Part shown: in pieces, positions 16,480 to 25,610 of the stretch | Numbering within the stretch: position 1 is the stretch's first letter | How the letters are laid out: each line of letters begins with the position of its first letter | Source: Hyphomicrobiales bacterium | GTDB taxonomy: Bacteria > Pseudomonadota > Alphaproteobacteria > Rhizobiales > Beijerinckiaceae | Reading direction: 5' to 3' | NCBI GenBank assembly: GCA_930633495.1 | Contig: CAKNFJ010000001.1 | Coordinates: 2,875,001 to 2,939,000, forward strand | Length of the DNA: 64,000 bases | Program-made: the position numbers and the translations under genes | The notes under the pieces: model-generated | Seen by the model: only the letters and a program-made list of their open reading frames with translations | Database searches by the model: none | What the model was told of the DNA's origin: nothing

Positions 16480-17811
16480 TCAGTCGAGGCGGCGGGCGGC
16501 GCGAGCCACAGCTGCGGCGACCCGTTCGTGGTCCTGCGCCAGTATCGCCGTCGCCAGCCTGACGTGCTCGGTCGGCCGCAGCGAGCATTTGCTGCCCGGC
16601 AGGACGGCGATGCCGTGGGCGGCCAGGGTTACCAGTGCGTATTGCTCGGATTCGACCGGTATCCAGATGCAGAGCCCGTCGGTTTCCGGCATCGCGATGC
16701 CTTGCTCCGCCAGGCAGCGGAGGAGGGCGCGCCGGCGTTCGGCATAGATCCGGCGGGCTTCGGCGACGCTGCGCGCGGTTGCCGCGTCATCGAGCAGCCA
16801 GGCGGTTGCCGCCTGCAGCAGCCGGCTCGTCCAGCCGGACGAGAAGCTGCGATAGGATTGGATCTGCCGGATGACCTTGTCCGGCGCCGAGAGCACGGCG
16901 ATTCGCAGGTCCGGTCCGAGCGACTTGGAGAAGGAGCGGATATGGACGACCCGTTCCGGCAGGGCCGCGCCCAGGCTGACCGGAGGATGGATCGAGACAT
17001 CGCCGACTCCGTCATCCTCGATCACCAGAGTGTCGTTGCCGGCCAGCACCGCCGCCAGCTCCTGCAGGCGTCGCGTGCTGACATGGCGCCCGGTGACGGA
17101 ATGCGTGCGGGGCTGGAACAGGAAGGCGGCCGGGCGCCGGGTCAGCGCCGCCGCGAGCTGGTCGGGCAGGGGGCCTTCGGCATCGCAGCCGACCGGGAGC
17201 AGCTCGGCGCCGAGATCCTCGATGATGTCGAGGAGACGCATCGCCGTGGGGTCCTCGATCGCGATGCAGGAGCCGGGCAGGACGGTCGCGTGCAGCACCG
17301 AATAGACGGCGTTGTAGCCGCCATTGGTGGCGAGGAAGGCGTCCGGCGCATAGGGCCACTGCGGCAGCACTGCCTGGCGCAGGGCCGGCAGGATCGGCGT
17401 GCGCTCATAGCTGTTGAGCTTTTCGGCTCTGGCCGCGCGAGCCAACGCGGCATCCAGCGGCGGCAGCAGCGCGGCATCGGGGATGGCGAAGGACAGGTCG
17501 AGCACGTCCGGCGCGAAATGCGCGACGCTGCCCATGCGCGCGGGGCGCGGGGTGGCGCTGTCGCCGCTGACCCAGGCACCGCCGCGCCCACGCCCCGAAA
17601 CGATCTTCTGGCGCTTCAGCTCGCTCCAGGCTTCCGAGATCGTGCCGGGGCTGACGCCGAGGCGGAAGGCGAGGTCGCGGACGGTCGGCATCCGCGTGCC
17701 GATCGGCAGCGCGCCGGCGCGTATTAGGCCGCTGACCTCCAACGCGATGCCGCGGGCGGTGCGTTGGGTCAGGCGGTCCGCCAGCCAGGTTGCGTCGGGT
17801 TCGGTGCTCAT
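16480..17811 (-). CDS. MocR-family regulator (GntR HTH plus aminotransferase domain)
   Basis: The 443-residue product begins with a GntR-type winged helix (residues about 15-80, with TRMPTVRDLAFRLGVSPGTI). A class I aminotransferase-like domain follows, with the PLP-binding lysine in RSFSKSLGPDLR (about residue 296). MocR proteins use PLP to sense amino compounds and usually control a divergent operon. Here the divergent operon encodes an amino-acid-type importer, so the ligand is probably the transported amine or amino acid. It has the normal length and all key motifs. Confidence 0.9.
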   Translation of the reverse strand: MSTEPDATWLADRLTQRTARGIALEVSGLIRAGALPIGTRMPTVRDLAFRLGVSPGTISEAWSELKRQKIVSGRGRGGAWVSGDSATPRPARMGSVAHFAPDVLDLSFAIPDAALLPPLDAALARAARAEKLNSYERTPILPALRQAVLPQWPYAPDAFLATNGGYNAVYSVLHATVLPGSCIAIEDPTAMRLLDIIEDLGAELLPVGCDAEGPLPDQLAAALTRRPAAFLFQPRTHSVTGRHVSTRRLQELAAVLAGNDTLVIEDDGVGDVSIHPPVSLGAALPERVVHIRSFSKSLGPDLRIAVLSAPDKVIRQIQSYRSFSSGWTSRLLQAATAWLLDDAATARSVAEARRIYAERRRALLRCLAEQGIAMPETDGLCIWIPVESEQYALVTLAAHGIAVLPGSKCSLRPTEHVRLATAILAQDHERVAAAVARAARRLD

Positions 17812-17826
17812 CGAATCGGAAATTAT

Positions 17827-17867
17827 TGTTCAGGAACGTAATATCGATTGATCAGATGGAGTGAACA
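17827..17867. promoter_or_regulatory. Candidate MocR control region
   Basis: Between the divergent genes, TGTTCA (17827-17832) and TGAACA (17862-17867) form an inverted pair 29 bp apart, flanking AT-rich sequence that includes GTAATATCGATTGATCAGAT. The position fits control of both promoters. Spacing and protein assignment are inference. Confidence 0.35.
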
Positions 17868-17908
17868 TTTATTCTTCGTCCTGTTCAAGGCTTGGAACGA
17901 GGTATCCG

Positions 17909-18883
17909 TTGAAACCTGTCATCCGGCTGGCCCTGCGCGACTGGGACTTCATCACGCCGCTTCTGCTCGGCGACGTCGCTACCGACCAATTCGAACTGAA
18001 GATCGAGCGGCTCGCTGCCCTGCCGGACGATTTTTCGACCGATCCGCGCTTCGACGCCTCGGAAATCTCGTTCAGCCGCTACACCACCGGAAAGGCGCGC
18101 GGCGAGACCGGCGTCTTCGGCATTCCAAACTTCATCATGCGCGGCTTCCGGCATCGCTGCGTGGTCGCGGCCGCGAACAGCTCGCTGACCCGCTTCGAGG
18201 ATCTGCGCGGCAAGCGCATCGGTATCGCCGGCTGGCAGGATTCGGGCAACACCTGGACCCGCGCCGCCCTGGCCGAATCCGGGATCGGCATCGAGGATGC
18301 CTTCTGGGCCGTCAGCCGCCTCGCCGCCGACCATCCGGTCAGCGATCGCGTCGGCCGCTACGGGCGGCCCGGCCGGATCGAGGCGCTGCCCGGCCAGCCG
18401 CCGCTGCTCGATCTGCTCGCCGCCGGCGAGATCGACGCCGTGCTGATGCCGTTCATGCCGAAGGGCTTCTTCACGCCGGGCTCGGCGTTCCGCGCCCTGC
18501 TGCCGGACGTGCGGGCGGCGGAGGTCGGCTATTTCCGCAAGGTCGGTTTCGTGCCGGGCATGCACATCATCGGCCTCAAGCCCGAGATCGTGGTGCGGGA
18601 TCCGTGGCTGCCGCAGGCGCTCAGCGACCTGCTCGACGAGAGCCAGCGCGTCTGGCTGGAGAAGCGGCGCCGCTATGCCGACACCACGCCCTGGCTGATC
18701 GACGAGCTGGTGCGCAGCGGGCATGATCTCCCGGAAGACTGGAATGCGAGCGGCTTCGGCCCGAACCGACCGATGATCGCCGCGTTCCTGGAGCAGCTGC
18801 GGATTCAGGAGCTGGCCGAGACGGATCTGACGCCGGAGACGCTGTTCCCGGCCGCTGGCGCCGGGGCCGAGCGGGCGGCCTGA
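17909..18883 (+). CDS. 4,5-dihydroxyphthalate decarboxylase-like protein (periplasmic-binding fold)
   Basis: The product is about 324 residues and has no signal peptide. I chose the TTG at 17909 because ACGAGG lies 6 bp before it; a GTG at 17861 would add 16 unrelated residues. Segments such as IRLALRDWDFITPLLLGDV, FGIPNFIMRGFRHRCVV, DLRGKRIGIAGWQDSGNTW and LLAAGEIDAVLMPFMPKGFF match the family annotated as 4,5-dihydroxyphthalate decarboxylase, a type II periplasmic-binding fold working in the cytoplasm. It is first in an operon with an amino-acid-type importer. It could decarboxylate an imported aromatic or amino acid; the substrate is unknown. Confidence 0.75.
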   Translation: MKPVIRLALRDWDFITPLLLGDVATDQFELKIERLAALPDDFSTDPRFDASEISFSRYTTGKARGETGVFGIPNFIMRGFRHRCVVAAANSSLTRFEDLRGKRIGIAGWQDSGNTWTRAALAESGIGIEDAFWAVSRLAADHPVSDRVGRYGRPGRIEALPGQPPLLDLLAAGEIDAVLMPFMPKGFFTPGSAFRALLPDVRAAEVGYFRKVGFVPGMHIIGLKPEIVVRDPWLPQALSDLLDESQRVWLEKRRRYADTTPWLIDELVRSGHDLPEDWNASGFGPNRPMIAAFLEQLRIQELAETDLTPETLFPAAGAGAERAA

Positions 18884-18930
18884 GCGCGCCCTTCGATTTG
18901 AGAGACATCACGACATAGGGGAATGTCGCC

Positions 18931-19827
18931 ATGAAGACGATCGTGAAGCTGGCCGGTGCCGTCGCGTTTTCCGTCGCGCTCCTGCAGGGCGCGGCCCAAG
19001 CACAGGATCAATCGATCCAAATCCCGAAGCAGAAGGTCGACGAGGCCCTGCGCGCCAAGCTGCCGGAGGCGATCCGCAGCGCCGGCAAGATGATCTCGGT
19101 CAACAACGGCTCCTTCCCTCCCTACGAGATCGTCACGGATACCAACAAGATGATCGGCGCCAGCGCCGATCTGTCTGATGCGCTCGGCGAGCTGCTCGGC
19201 GTCAAGATCGAGCACGCCACGGTCAACGGCCTCGCCTCGTCGCTGAGCGGCATCGCCGCTGGCCGCTTCCAGTTCGCGATGGGGCCGATCGGCGATTTCA
19301 AGTCGCGTCAGGAGCAGAACGATTTCGTCGACTATGTCCGCGAGTTCGTGATCTTCGCCGTGCAGAAGGGCAATCCGAAGGCCATCAACAGCCTGGAGGA
19401 CAGCTGCGGCAAGAAGATCGCGGTGATGTCCGCCGGCTCGGCCGAGAAGGTCATCAAGGCGCAGGCCGAGAAATGTGCCGCCGAGGGCAAGCCAACTCTG
19501 GAGGTGATGTCCTTCACCGATCAGCCGACCTCGATCCTCTCCGTGCGCTCGCGCCGCGCCGATGCGTTCTTCTCGTCGCAGGCGCCGCTCACCTATTTCG
19601 TCCAGCAGGCGAAGGGCGACCTCGAGCTCGCCGCAATCGGCAAGGCCAACGGCTTCCAGGATCTGTTCCAGGGCGCGGTCGTGCCGAAGGGGTCGCCGCT
19701 CGGCCCGGTCCTGCTCGACGGCATCAAGGCTCTCAAGGCCAACGGCACCTACGCGGCGATCTTCAAGAAATGGGGCCTCGACAACAACATGATCGACGAG
19801 CCCGGCATCAACCGGTCGACGAACTGA
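18931..19827 (+). CDS. Polar amino acid-type ABC transporter substrate-binding protein
   Basis: The 298-residue periplasmic protein has a signal peptide (cut after AAQAQ). It shows the SBP family 3 pattern: SVNNGSFPPYEIVTDTNKMI, DLSDALGELLGVKIEH, FQFAMGPIGDFKSRQEQNDF and a C-terminal IFKKWGLDNNMI. It feeds the permease and ATPase that follow at 13 bp and then with overlap. Divergent MocR control suggests an amino compound as ligand. Confidence 0.92.
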   Translation: MKTIVKLAGAVAFSVALLQGAAQAQDQSIQIPKQKVDEALRAKLPEAIRSAGKMISVNNGSFPPYEIVTDTNKMIGASADLSDALGELLGVKIEHATVNGLASSLSGIAAGRFQFAMGPIGDFKSRQEQNDFVDYVREFVIFAVQKGNPKAINSLEDSCGKKIAVMSAGSAEKVIKAQAEKCAAEGKPTLEVMSFTDQPTSILSVRSRRADAFFSSQAPLTYFVQQAKGDLELAAIGKANGFQDLFQGAVVPKGSPLGPVLLDGIKALKANGTYAAIFKKWGLDNNMIDEPGINRSTN

Positions 19828-19840
19828 GCGCGAGCGGGGA

Positions 19841-20752
19841 ATGAGCATCGCAACGCAGGCGACGGGCGAGCGCGAGCTGGCGCTGCGCGACGTCGCGGCC
19901 GCGCATCGCCCGGTCGAATGGGGGCGCTGGCTGCTCTGGGCCTTCGTGCTCGCCGTCGCAGCCAACTTCGCCTGGATCGTCGCCTGGAACCCGAATTTCG
20001 GCTGGCCGGTGGTGGCGCAGTGGTTCACCGCCGACTCCATCCTGCGCGGTCTTTGGGTGACGCTCGGGCTGACGGTCGTCGCCATGGTGATCGGCGTCGC
20101 CATCGGCCTGGCCCTCGCCATCGCGCGGCTCTCCGACGATCGGTTGTTCAGTGGTCTCGCGGGCCTCTACATCTGGTTCTTCCGGGGCACCCCGCTGCTG
20201 GTGCAGTTGATCTTCTGGTACAATCTTTCGACACTGTTCCCCGAGATCTCGATTGCCATTCCCTTCGGGCCGACCCTGGCGAGCTGGCACACCAACGACC
20301 TGATCACGCCGATGACGGCGGCGATCGCCGGCCTGTCGCTGAACGAAGCTGCCTATATGGCGGAGATCATCCGCGGCGGCCTGCTCTCGGTCGACAAGGG
20401 CCAGGTCGAGGCGACCGACGCCTTCGGCATGACGCGGTCGCGGGCGCTGCGCCGGGTCATCATTCCGCAGGCGATGCGCTCGATCGTGCCGCCGACCGGC
20501 AACCAGCTGATCAGCATGATCAAGGCGACCTCGCTGGTCAGCGTCATCGCCATGGCGGATCTGCTCTATTCGGTGCAGGCGGTCTACAACCGCACCTTCG
20601 AGGTCATCCCGATGCTGATGGTGGCGGTGATCTGGTATCTCGCGATCACCTCGATCCTGAATATCGGCCAGGGCTTCATCGAGCGCTACTATGCGCGCGG
20701 CGAGCGTGGCGCGACGCAAGTTCGGCCCGTCATCGCGGAGGCGACGCCATGA
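19841..20752 (+). CDS. Polar amino acid-type ABC transporter permease (HisM/HisQ family)
   Basis: The 303-residue permease has a long N-terminal cytoplasmic segment, about five membrane helices, WFFRGTPLLVQLIFWY, and the EAA loop EIIRGGLLSVDKGQVEATDA. It probably works as a homodimer because only one permease gene is present. It overlaps the ATPase start (ATGA at 20749). Confidence 0.92.
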   Translation: MSIATQATGERELALRDVAAAHRPVEWGRWLLWAFVLAVAANFAWIVAWNPNFGWPVVAQWFTADSILRGLWVTLGLTVVAMVIGVAIGLALAIARLSDDRLFSGLAGLYIWFFRGTPLLVQLIFWYNLSTLFPEISIAIPFGPTLASWHTNDLITPMTAAIAGLSLNEAAYMAEIIRGGLLSVDKGQVEATDAFGMTRSRALRRVIIPQAMRSIVPPTGNQLISMIKATSLVSVIAMADLLYSVQAVYNRTFEVIPMLMVAVIWYLAITSILNIGQGFIERYYARGERGATQVRPVIAEATP

Positions 20753-21549
20753 GCCGCGACGCCATCAAGGCCGGGGCGCCAGCGCTGGTCAGCGCCCGCA
20801 ACGTCCACAAATCCTTCGGCGCCAACGAGGTGCTGAAGGGCATCGATCTCGACGTCGCGCCGGGCGAGGTGGTGGTGATCCTCGGGCCTTCGGGCTCGGG
20901 CAAGTCGACCTTCCTGCGCTGCATCAACCATCTGGAGGCGATCGACCGCGGCTCGATCATGGTGGCCGGCGAGCAGATCGGCTACCGGCTTTCCGGCGAG
21001 CGGCTGGTGAAGCTGTCGGAGCGGGCGATCGCGGCGCAACGCCGCCAGATCGGCATGGTCTTCCAGCAATTCAACCTCTACCCGCACATGACGGCGCTGG
21101 AGAACATCGTCGAGGCGCCCATCGGCGTGCATGGCCACAGCCGCAGGGAAGCGACCGATTACGCCATGGAGCTGCTCGGCCGCATCGGCCTGACCGAGAA
21201 GGCGCATGCCTATCCGCGCCAGCTTTCGGGCGGCCAGCAGCAGCGCGTCGCCATCGCCCGCGCGCTCGCCATCCGGCCGAAGCTGATGCTGTTCGACGAG
21301 CCGACTTCGGCGCTCGATCCCGAACTCGTCGGCGAGGTGCTGGCGACGATGCGCGATCTTGCGGAGCAGGGGCTGACGATGATCGTCGTCACTCACGAGA
21401 TCGGCTTCGCGCGCGAGGCGGCCGATCGCGTCGTCTTCATGGATGGCGGCATCGTGGTGGAGCAGGGGCCGCCCGGCGAGGTGCTGGCCGATCCGAAGCA
21501 CCCCCGCACGCGCCTCTTCCTCAGCCGCTTCATCCGCGAGGCCGCCTGA
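20749..21549 (+). CDS. Polar amino acid-type ABC transporter ATPase
   Basis: The 266-residue GlnQ/HisP-type ATPase has Walker [11 protein letters not shown]-loop [11 protein letters not shown], signature [15 protein letters not shown], Walker [13 protein letters not shown] and switch His in VVTHEIGF. It powers the importer encoded just upstream. It is the only amino-acid-type ATPase gene in the window, so it might also serve the ATPase-less aap system, although that is speculative. Confidence 0.94.
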   Translation: MSRDAIKAGAPALVSARNVHKSFGANEVLKGIDLDVAPGEVVVILGPSGSGKSTFLRCINHLEAIDRGSIMVAGEQIGYRLSGERLVKLSERAIAAQRRQIGMVFQQFNLYPHMTALENIVEAPIGVHGHSRREATDYAMELLGRIGLTEKAHAYPRQLSGGQQQRVAIARALAIRPKLMLFDEPTSALDPELVGEVLATMRDLAEQGLTMIVVTHEIGFAREAADRVVFMDGGIVVEQGPPGEVLADPKHPRTRLFLSRFIREAA

Positions 21550-21730
21550 GGCAGGGTGGCAGGGCGCTTCGGCGCCCGATCGCAGGCAAGCTGCGGCCAT
21601 GGAAACGAGCGGCGAGAGGCCGCTCGCCTTGCCTAATGCCGGGACCGCCTTGAGCGTCGACAGCGCCCGCATTGAACGTTACCTCATCCTGAAACGACAA
21701 CATCCTGAGACGGCAACGGGGAACGGGCGG

Positions 21731-22369
21731 ATGCGGGGGGCTGGGGCAGGCTTGGCTGGTGCGCTCATTCTGCTTTTCGCCCGCTTCATCACCGCGGTTC
21801 GTGGCCGGTGGGACGGCGTCGCGCCGATCGACGAACAGCGCATCTACTTCGCCAACCATGCCAGTCACGGCGATTTCGTGCTGGTCTGGACGGTATTGCC
21901 GCGCCGCATGCGGCTGGCGGCCCGGCCGGTCGCGGGAAGCGACTACTGGCTGAAGGGCCGGCTGCGGCGCTTCATCGGCCGCGACGTCTTCAATGCCGTT
22001 CTGATCGACCGCGACAGCGCCAGCCGGACAACCGATCCGGTCGCGCAGATGACGGATGCGCTCGATGCCGGCGCTTCGCTGATCGTCTTTCCCGAAGGCA
22101 CGCGCAACACCACCGAGGCGGCGTTGCTGCCGTTCAAGAGCGGGTTGTTCCATCTGGCGCAGGCGCGTCCCGACATCGCCCTCGTGCCGGTGTGGATCGA
22201 CAATCTCAACCGCGTCATGCCGAAGGGCGAGTTCGTGCCGGTTCCCCTGATCTGCACCGTCACCTTCGGCGCCGCGCTGTATCTTTCCGGCACCGAGACG
22301 AAACAGGATTTCCTGGCCAGGGCGGAGGCGGCGCTGTTCGCCCTGTCCCCGAAGACGAGCGCGCCATGA
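21731..22369 (+). CDS. PlsC-type 1-acyl-glycerol-3-phosphate acyltransferase-like protein
   Basis: The product is about 212 residues from the ATG at 21731, directly before the membrane helix; ATG 21599 is a longer in-frame alternative. The acyltransferase motif NHASHGD (HxxxxD type) and motif III FPEGTRN are both present. The family acylates lysophosphatidate to phosphatidate at the inner membrane. It overlaps the next gene, a CDP-DAG synthase homologue, so its product probably feeds that enzyme. It is short for PlsC (usually about 240 residues). Confidence 0.82.
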   Translation: MRGAGAGLAGALILLFARFITAVRGRWDGVAPIDEQRIYFANHASHGDFVLVWTVLPRRMRLAARPVAGSDYWLKGRLRRFIGRDVFNAVLIDRDSASRTTDPVAQMTDALDAGASLIVFPEGTRNTTEAALLPFKSGLFHLAQARPDIALVPVWIDNLNRVMPKGEFVPVPLICTVTFGAALYLSGTETKQDFLARAEAALFALSPKTSAP

Positions 22370-23316
22370 CGATGCCGCATCCCGATCTGCTGGCCGTTCT
22401 CGCCGGCCTGTTCGCCGTCCTGATCGTCGCCTCGGCGATCGGCTACGGGCTGCAACGCAGGCTTTCGCCCGATGGCTCGCATGCCGTGGTCGAGAACCTG
22501 AACGATCGCATCCGGGCCTGGTGGGTCATGGTCGTGCTGATGGGGCTGGCGCTGGCTGGCGGCAAGACCGGCGTGACGCTGCTCTTCGCCTTCTGCTCCT
22601 TCGCCGCCCTGCGGGAGTTCATCACCCTGACCAATACGCGCCGCGCCGACCACTGGGCGCTGGCGGCCGGCTTCTTCGTGGTGCTGCCGCTGCAGTACTA
22701 TCTCATCTGGATCAGCTGGTACGGCCTCTATTCGATCTTCATCCCGGTCTATGCCTTCCTGCTGATGCCGATCATCGCGGCGCTGCGCGGCGACACCGAC
22801 CATTTTCTCATGCGGATCGCCGAAGTGCAGTGGGCGCTGATGATCTGCGTCTTCTGCACCTCGCATGTGCCGGCGCTGCTGAGCCTGGAGATTCCCGGCT
22901 TCGAGGGACGCAACGTGCTGCTGATCGCGTTCCTCGTCATCGTCGTGCAGATCAGCGACGTTCTGCAATATGTCTGGGGCAAGCTCCTCGGCCGCACCAA
23001 GATCGCTCCCAGGCTGTCGCCTTCCAAGACCGTCGAAGGCTTTGTCGGCGGCGCGCTGAGCGCGACGGCCGTCGGTGCCGGCCTGTCCTGGATCACGCCG
23101 TTCACCCCGCTGCAGGCCGCTTTCCTGTCGCTCGTCATTGTCCTGATGGGCTTTGCCGGCGGCCTCGTCATGTCCGCGATCAAGCGGGACCGGGGCGTCA
23201 AGGATTGGGGGCATCTGATCGCCGGCCATGGCGGTTTCATCGACAGGCTCGATTCGGTGGTGTTCTCGGCGCCGATCTTCTTCCACCTCGTCCGCTATGG
23301 CTGGTCCAGCACATGA
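22366..23316 (+). CDS. Phosphatidate cytidylyltransferase (CdsA-like) paralogue
   Basis: The 316-residue multi-pass membrane protein carries the C-terminal CTP_transf_1 signature: SPSKTVEGFVGGALSATAVG, then SAIKRDRGVKDWGHLIAGHG and GGFIDRLDSVVFSAPIFF. It should convert phosphatidate and CTP to CDP-diacylglycerol. The order acyltransferase, CDP-DAG synthase, membrane protein, CDP-alcohol transferase (with overlaps at 22366 and 23313) differs from the housekeeping cdsA context next to uppS/dxr. This is likely a dedicated second copy for a particular lipid. Confidence 0.88.
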   Translation: MTMPHPDLLAVLAGLFAVLIVASAIGYGLQRRLSPDGSHAVVENLNDRIRAWWVMVVLMGLALAGGKTGVTLLFAFCSFAALREFITLTNTRRADHWALAAGFFVVLPLQYYLIWISWYGLYSIFIPVYAFLLMPIIAALRGDTDHFLMRIAEVQWALMICVFCTSHVPALLSLEIPGFEGRNVLLIAFLVIVVQISDVLQYVWGKLLGRTKIAPRLSPSKTVEGFVGGALSATAVGAGLSWITPFTPLQAAFLSLVIVLMGFAGGLVMSAIKRDRGVKDWGHLIAGHGGFIDRLDSVVFSAPIFFHLVRYGWSST

Positions 23317-23699
23317 TCCGGCCGGCTCACCTGATGCGAAGCAGCCTCGTGCATGTCGCCTTCGCCTTCATCGCCATGGGGAGCTGGGCGGCGTTCGCCA
23401 ACCGGGCGCATCCGATGCCGGCTCCGCTTCAGGCCGGGTTGATCCAGGGCGCGCTTTCGGCCGCGATCACGCTCTTCCTGAAGCGGGGGATCGAGGCATT
23501 GTCCAGCCGCTTCGCCGGCCTTGCCGCCCTGCTGGTGCCGCCGCTGGTCGCCGGGCTGGTGTCGGCCACGCTGCTGACGGTGATCCATACTATCGGCGGC
23601 ACGCCGGAAATCGGCAGGACGATCGCCGTCCCGCTGACCGTCGCGACCAGCTATGCGGCGCTTTACAATTTCACGCTCTGGCGGACCAGGAAGGCCTGA
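23313..23699 (+). CDS. Small membrane protein of the phospholipid operon, function unknown
   Basis: The 128-residue product starts at an ATG overlapping the CDP-DAG synthase stop. It shows about four hydrophobic segments (VHVAFAFIAMGSWAAFANRA, AGLIQGALSAAITLFL, AALLVPPLVAGLVSATLLTV and a C-terminal one ending YNFTLWRTRKA). I do not recognise a family. The tight coupling on both sides implies a role in the same lipid pathway, for example as a transporter subunit or enzyme partner. Confidence 0.75.
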   Translation: MIRPAHLMRSSLVHVAFAFIAMGSWAAFANRAHPMPAPLQAGLIQGALSAAITLFLKRGIEALSSRFAGLAALLVPPLVAGLVSATLLTVIHTIGGTPEIGRTIAVPLTVATSYAALYNFTLWRTRKA

Positions 23700-23702
23700 A
23701 CC

Positions 23703-24362
23703 GTGGTGCAGGACGACAATCGACGCCCGCTCGCAAGCCGCGACACCGGCTGGGCCCGCTCCATCGCGCGCCGGTTGAGCGACGCCGCCATCACGCCGAA
23801 CCAGATTTCGATGGCGAGCATGGCGATGGCGGCCGTCGCCGGCGCGGCCTTCTGGCTCGCCGGCATGGCGGAGGCCGGGCCGCGCGCCGCCTTGCTGCTG
23901 ACCGCGGCGCTGTTCTGCCAGTTCAGGCTGCTCTGCAATCTCTTCGACGGCATGGTGGCGATCGAGGGCGGCAAGCAGACCCCTGACGGGCCGTTCTGGA
24001 ACGAGTTCCCCGACCGCGTCGCCGATATCCTCATTCTCGCCGGCGCGGGCTATGGAGCTGGCGTGCCGGCCTTGGGCTGGGCCGCCGCCGGCTTGGCCGT
24101 GCTGACGGCCTATACGCGCGAACTCGGCCGCGCTTGCGGGCTGCCGGCCGATTTTTCCGGCCCGATGGCCAAGCAGCATCGCATGGCGACGATCACGGCA
24201 GCGGCGGTGCTTTCGCTGCTGGAGCCGCTCTGGCGCGGCGACGGGACCGTGATGGTGGTCGCGCTGTGGATGATCGCCATCGGCGCCGCCGCAACCACTT
24301 TCCGGCGCGCAAGCCGGATCGTGCGCGCCTTGCGCGCGCAGCGGGACGTTTCCGGGCGGTGA
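23703..24362 (+). CDS. CDP-alcohol phosphatidyltransferase-family protein with non-canonical motif
   Basis: The 219-residue integral membrane protein starts at GTG 23703 with AGGAAGG upstream. The CDP-alcohol transferase signature D-x2-DG-x2-AR-x8-9-G-x3-D-x3-D is recognisable in NLFDGMVAIEGGKQTPDGPF and the following WNEFPDRVAD, but the first and third Asp positions are Asn and the Arg is Ile. It would transfer a phosphatidyl group from CDP-DAG to an alcohol. The changed metal ligands mean the activity may be altered. It closes the four-gene operon. Confidence 0.75.
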   Translation: MVQDDNRRPLASRDTGWARSIARRLSDAAITPNQISMASMAMAAVAGAAFWLAGMAEAGPRAALLLTAALFCQFRLLCNLFDGMVAIEGGKQTPDGPFWNEFPDRVADILILAGAGYGAGVPALGWAAAGLAVLTAYTRELGRACGLPADFSGPMAKQHRMATITAAAVLSLLEPLWRGDGTVMVVALWMIAIGAAATTFRRASRIVRALRAQRDVSGR

Positions 24363-24388
24363 CCCACGCGCCGCTTCCTGGCTCGACG

Positions 24389-24840
24389 CTATAGACCGGC
24401 CAGCTCGCGCGTCAGCGCCGCTGCGGCCATCGGCCTGGCGAGCGGAAAGGACTGCCCCGCCCAGAGCAGGGTGAAGTCGTCGCGGTCGGCGGCCTCGGCG
24501 GCGCTGCGCAGCGGCCCCAGGGCGGTGCCAGCGGTGGGGAAGGGGGGGCGAGCTCGGAGAGCGGACCGAGTTCCGCCATGGCGCGGTTGACGATGCCGCG
24601 TGCCGGCCGGCCCGTGAACAGGTTGGTGATCGCGGTCGGGCGCTCGCCCATGCCGAGCGCCTTGCGGCAGATCGGCGAGATGCCCGTTTCGGGGGTGAAG
24701 AGATAGGCGGTGCCGACCTGGACGGCGCTGGCGCCGAGCGCGAAGGCCGCCAGGACCCCGCGCCGGTCCGAAGCGACGGCCTCCGCCGCGCCCGCCAAAT
24801 CCGTCAGGGTCCCGGCGGCCTCGGCGTGACCTTCGTCAAG
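24389..24840 (-). pseudogene. Nitronate monooxygenase remnant, 5'-truncated and frameshifted
   Basis: The minus strand encodes AAFALGASAVQVGTAYLF, TAITNLFTGRPARGIVNRAM and, in another frame, LGPLRSAAEAADRDDFTLLW through to a stop at 24389-24391. These are the C-terminal blocks of NMO/2-nitropropane dioxygenase flavoenzymes. The frame breaks in a C7 run (24542-24548 on the plus strand as G7) where eight would restore it. The N-terminal FMN-binding half is missing beyond about 24840. One homopolymer break alone could be a sequencing error, but the lost 5' half is not. Confidence 0.7.
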
Positions 24841-25060
24841 CAGTGGCGTCAGGGAGGCATCACCCTGCGGATGCTGTCGGCGCACACCATCGACGAGACG
24901 AACCTGCCGGCACTGCGGCAGGCCGCGGTGGGCGCCTCGGCCGTGACCAACTGGTCGCCTGCGCTGGGCGTTCCTGCGAGCCGCAACTTCGTCGATCGAG
25001 GACAAGATCGTCGAGGGGCTGCCTGACGCGTACGGCAAGGACTGCAAGATGCCGTTCTGA
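24826..25060 (+). pseudogene. Remnant of a periplasmic-binding (branched-chain amino acid type) protein gene
   Basis: A plus-strand reading gives FVKQWRQGGITLRMLSAHTI, DETNLPALRQAAVGASAVTN and WSPALGVPASRNFV. This resembles the second lobe of Leu/Ile/Val-type binding proteins (AHTIDETNLPA...NWSP...). After a frame change the reading continues as IEDKIVEGLPDAYGKDCKMP and stops at about 25060. No signal peptide or first lobe exists upstream. It abuts the NMO remnant head to head, suggesting a deletion junction near 24830. Confidence 0.45.
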
Positions 25061-25310
25061 CGGGCCGGGACGGGGACCGTCGCCCGCGCGCGGATGCAAG
25101 CTCCTGCCCGACCTTTTCGAGCTCCCAGGCATTGGGTCCGCCAGCTGTCCCGTGGCGCATGGGGCAATCTCGCGATGCCCATGGCCCATATCGCTGGGCC
25201 TGGGCGCCGATTTGGCCGCTGGCGTTGGCGGTCGCCGGCGCGCCAGCGATTTGGCGCGGAACGCCTGCCTCATCCGCTCGTTCCTTATGTTCAAACATGA
25301 GGAACAGATC

Positions 25311-25610
25311 ATGGATCATTCGAAGCATATGCGTCTTTCCAGCCCAGAATTGACGGCCAACATTCTCGATGGCGCGACGATTTACGGGCCCGGCGATGAA
25401 AAGATCGGCTCGGTTTCCCATATCCATGGGACAGGGGCGGCGAGCATGATCGTTGTCGATGTCGGCGGGTTCCTTGGCATCGGCGCCAAAGCCGTAGCCA
25501 TACCGCTCAATCAACTTGAGTTCATGCGGGGCGAAGACGGCGATGTTCACGCCGTCACGAACTGGACGAAGGACGAATTGAAGGAAATGCCGGAGCATCG
25601 CGATCCATAG
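25311..25610 (+). CDS. PRC-barrel domain protein
   Basis: The 99-residue product starts at ATG 25311 with GAGGAAC upstream. The single PRC-barrel fold is clear: ILDGATIYGPGDEKIGSVSH, a MIVVDVGGFLGIGAKAVAIP core and PLNQLEFMRGEDG. Such small soluble proteins are common in rhizobial relatives, often linked to stress or envelope adaptation, and their exact role is unknown. It is the only intact gene in the surrounding decayed 2.7 kb. Confidence 0.85.
   Translation: MDHSKHMRLSSPELTANILDGATIYGPGDEKIGSVSHIHGTGAASMIVVDVGGFLGIGAKAVAIPLNQLEFMRGEDGDVHAVTNWTKDELKEMPEHRDP

Noticed and set aside
24412..25182. Single long minus-strand gene covering the NMO remnant
   Set aside because: Only the middle matches nitronate monooxygenase; both ends are out of frame or unrelated sequence, so this is a fused reading of a decayed gene.
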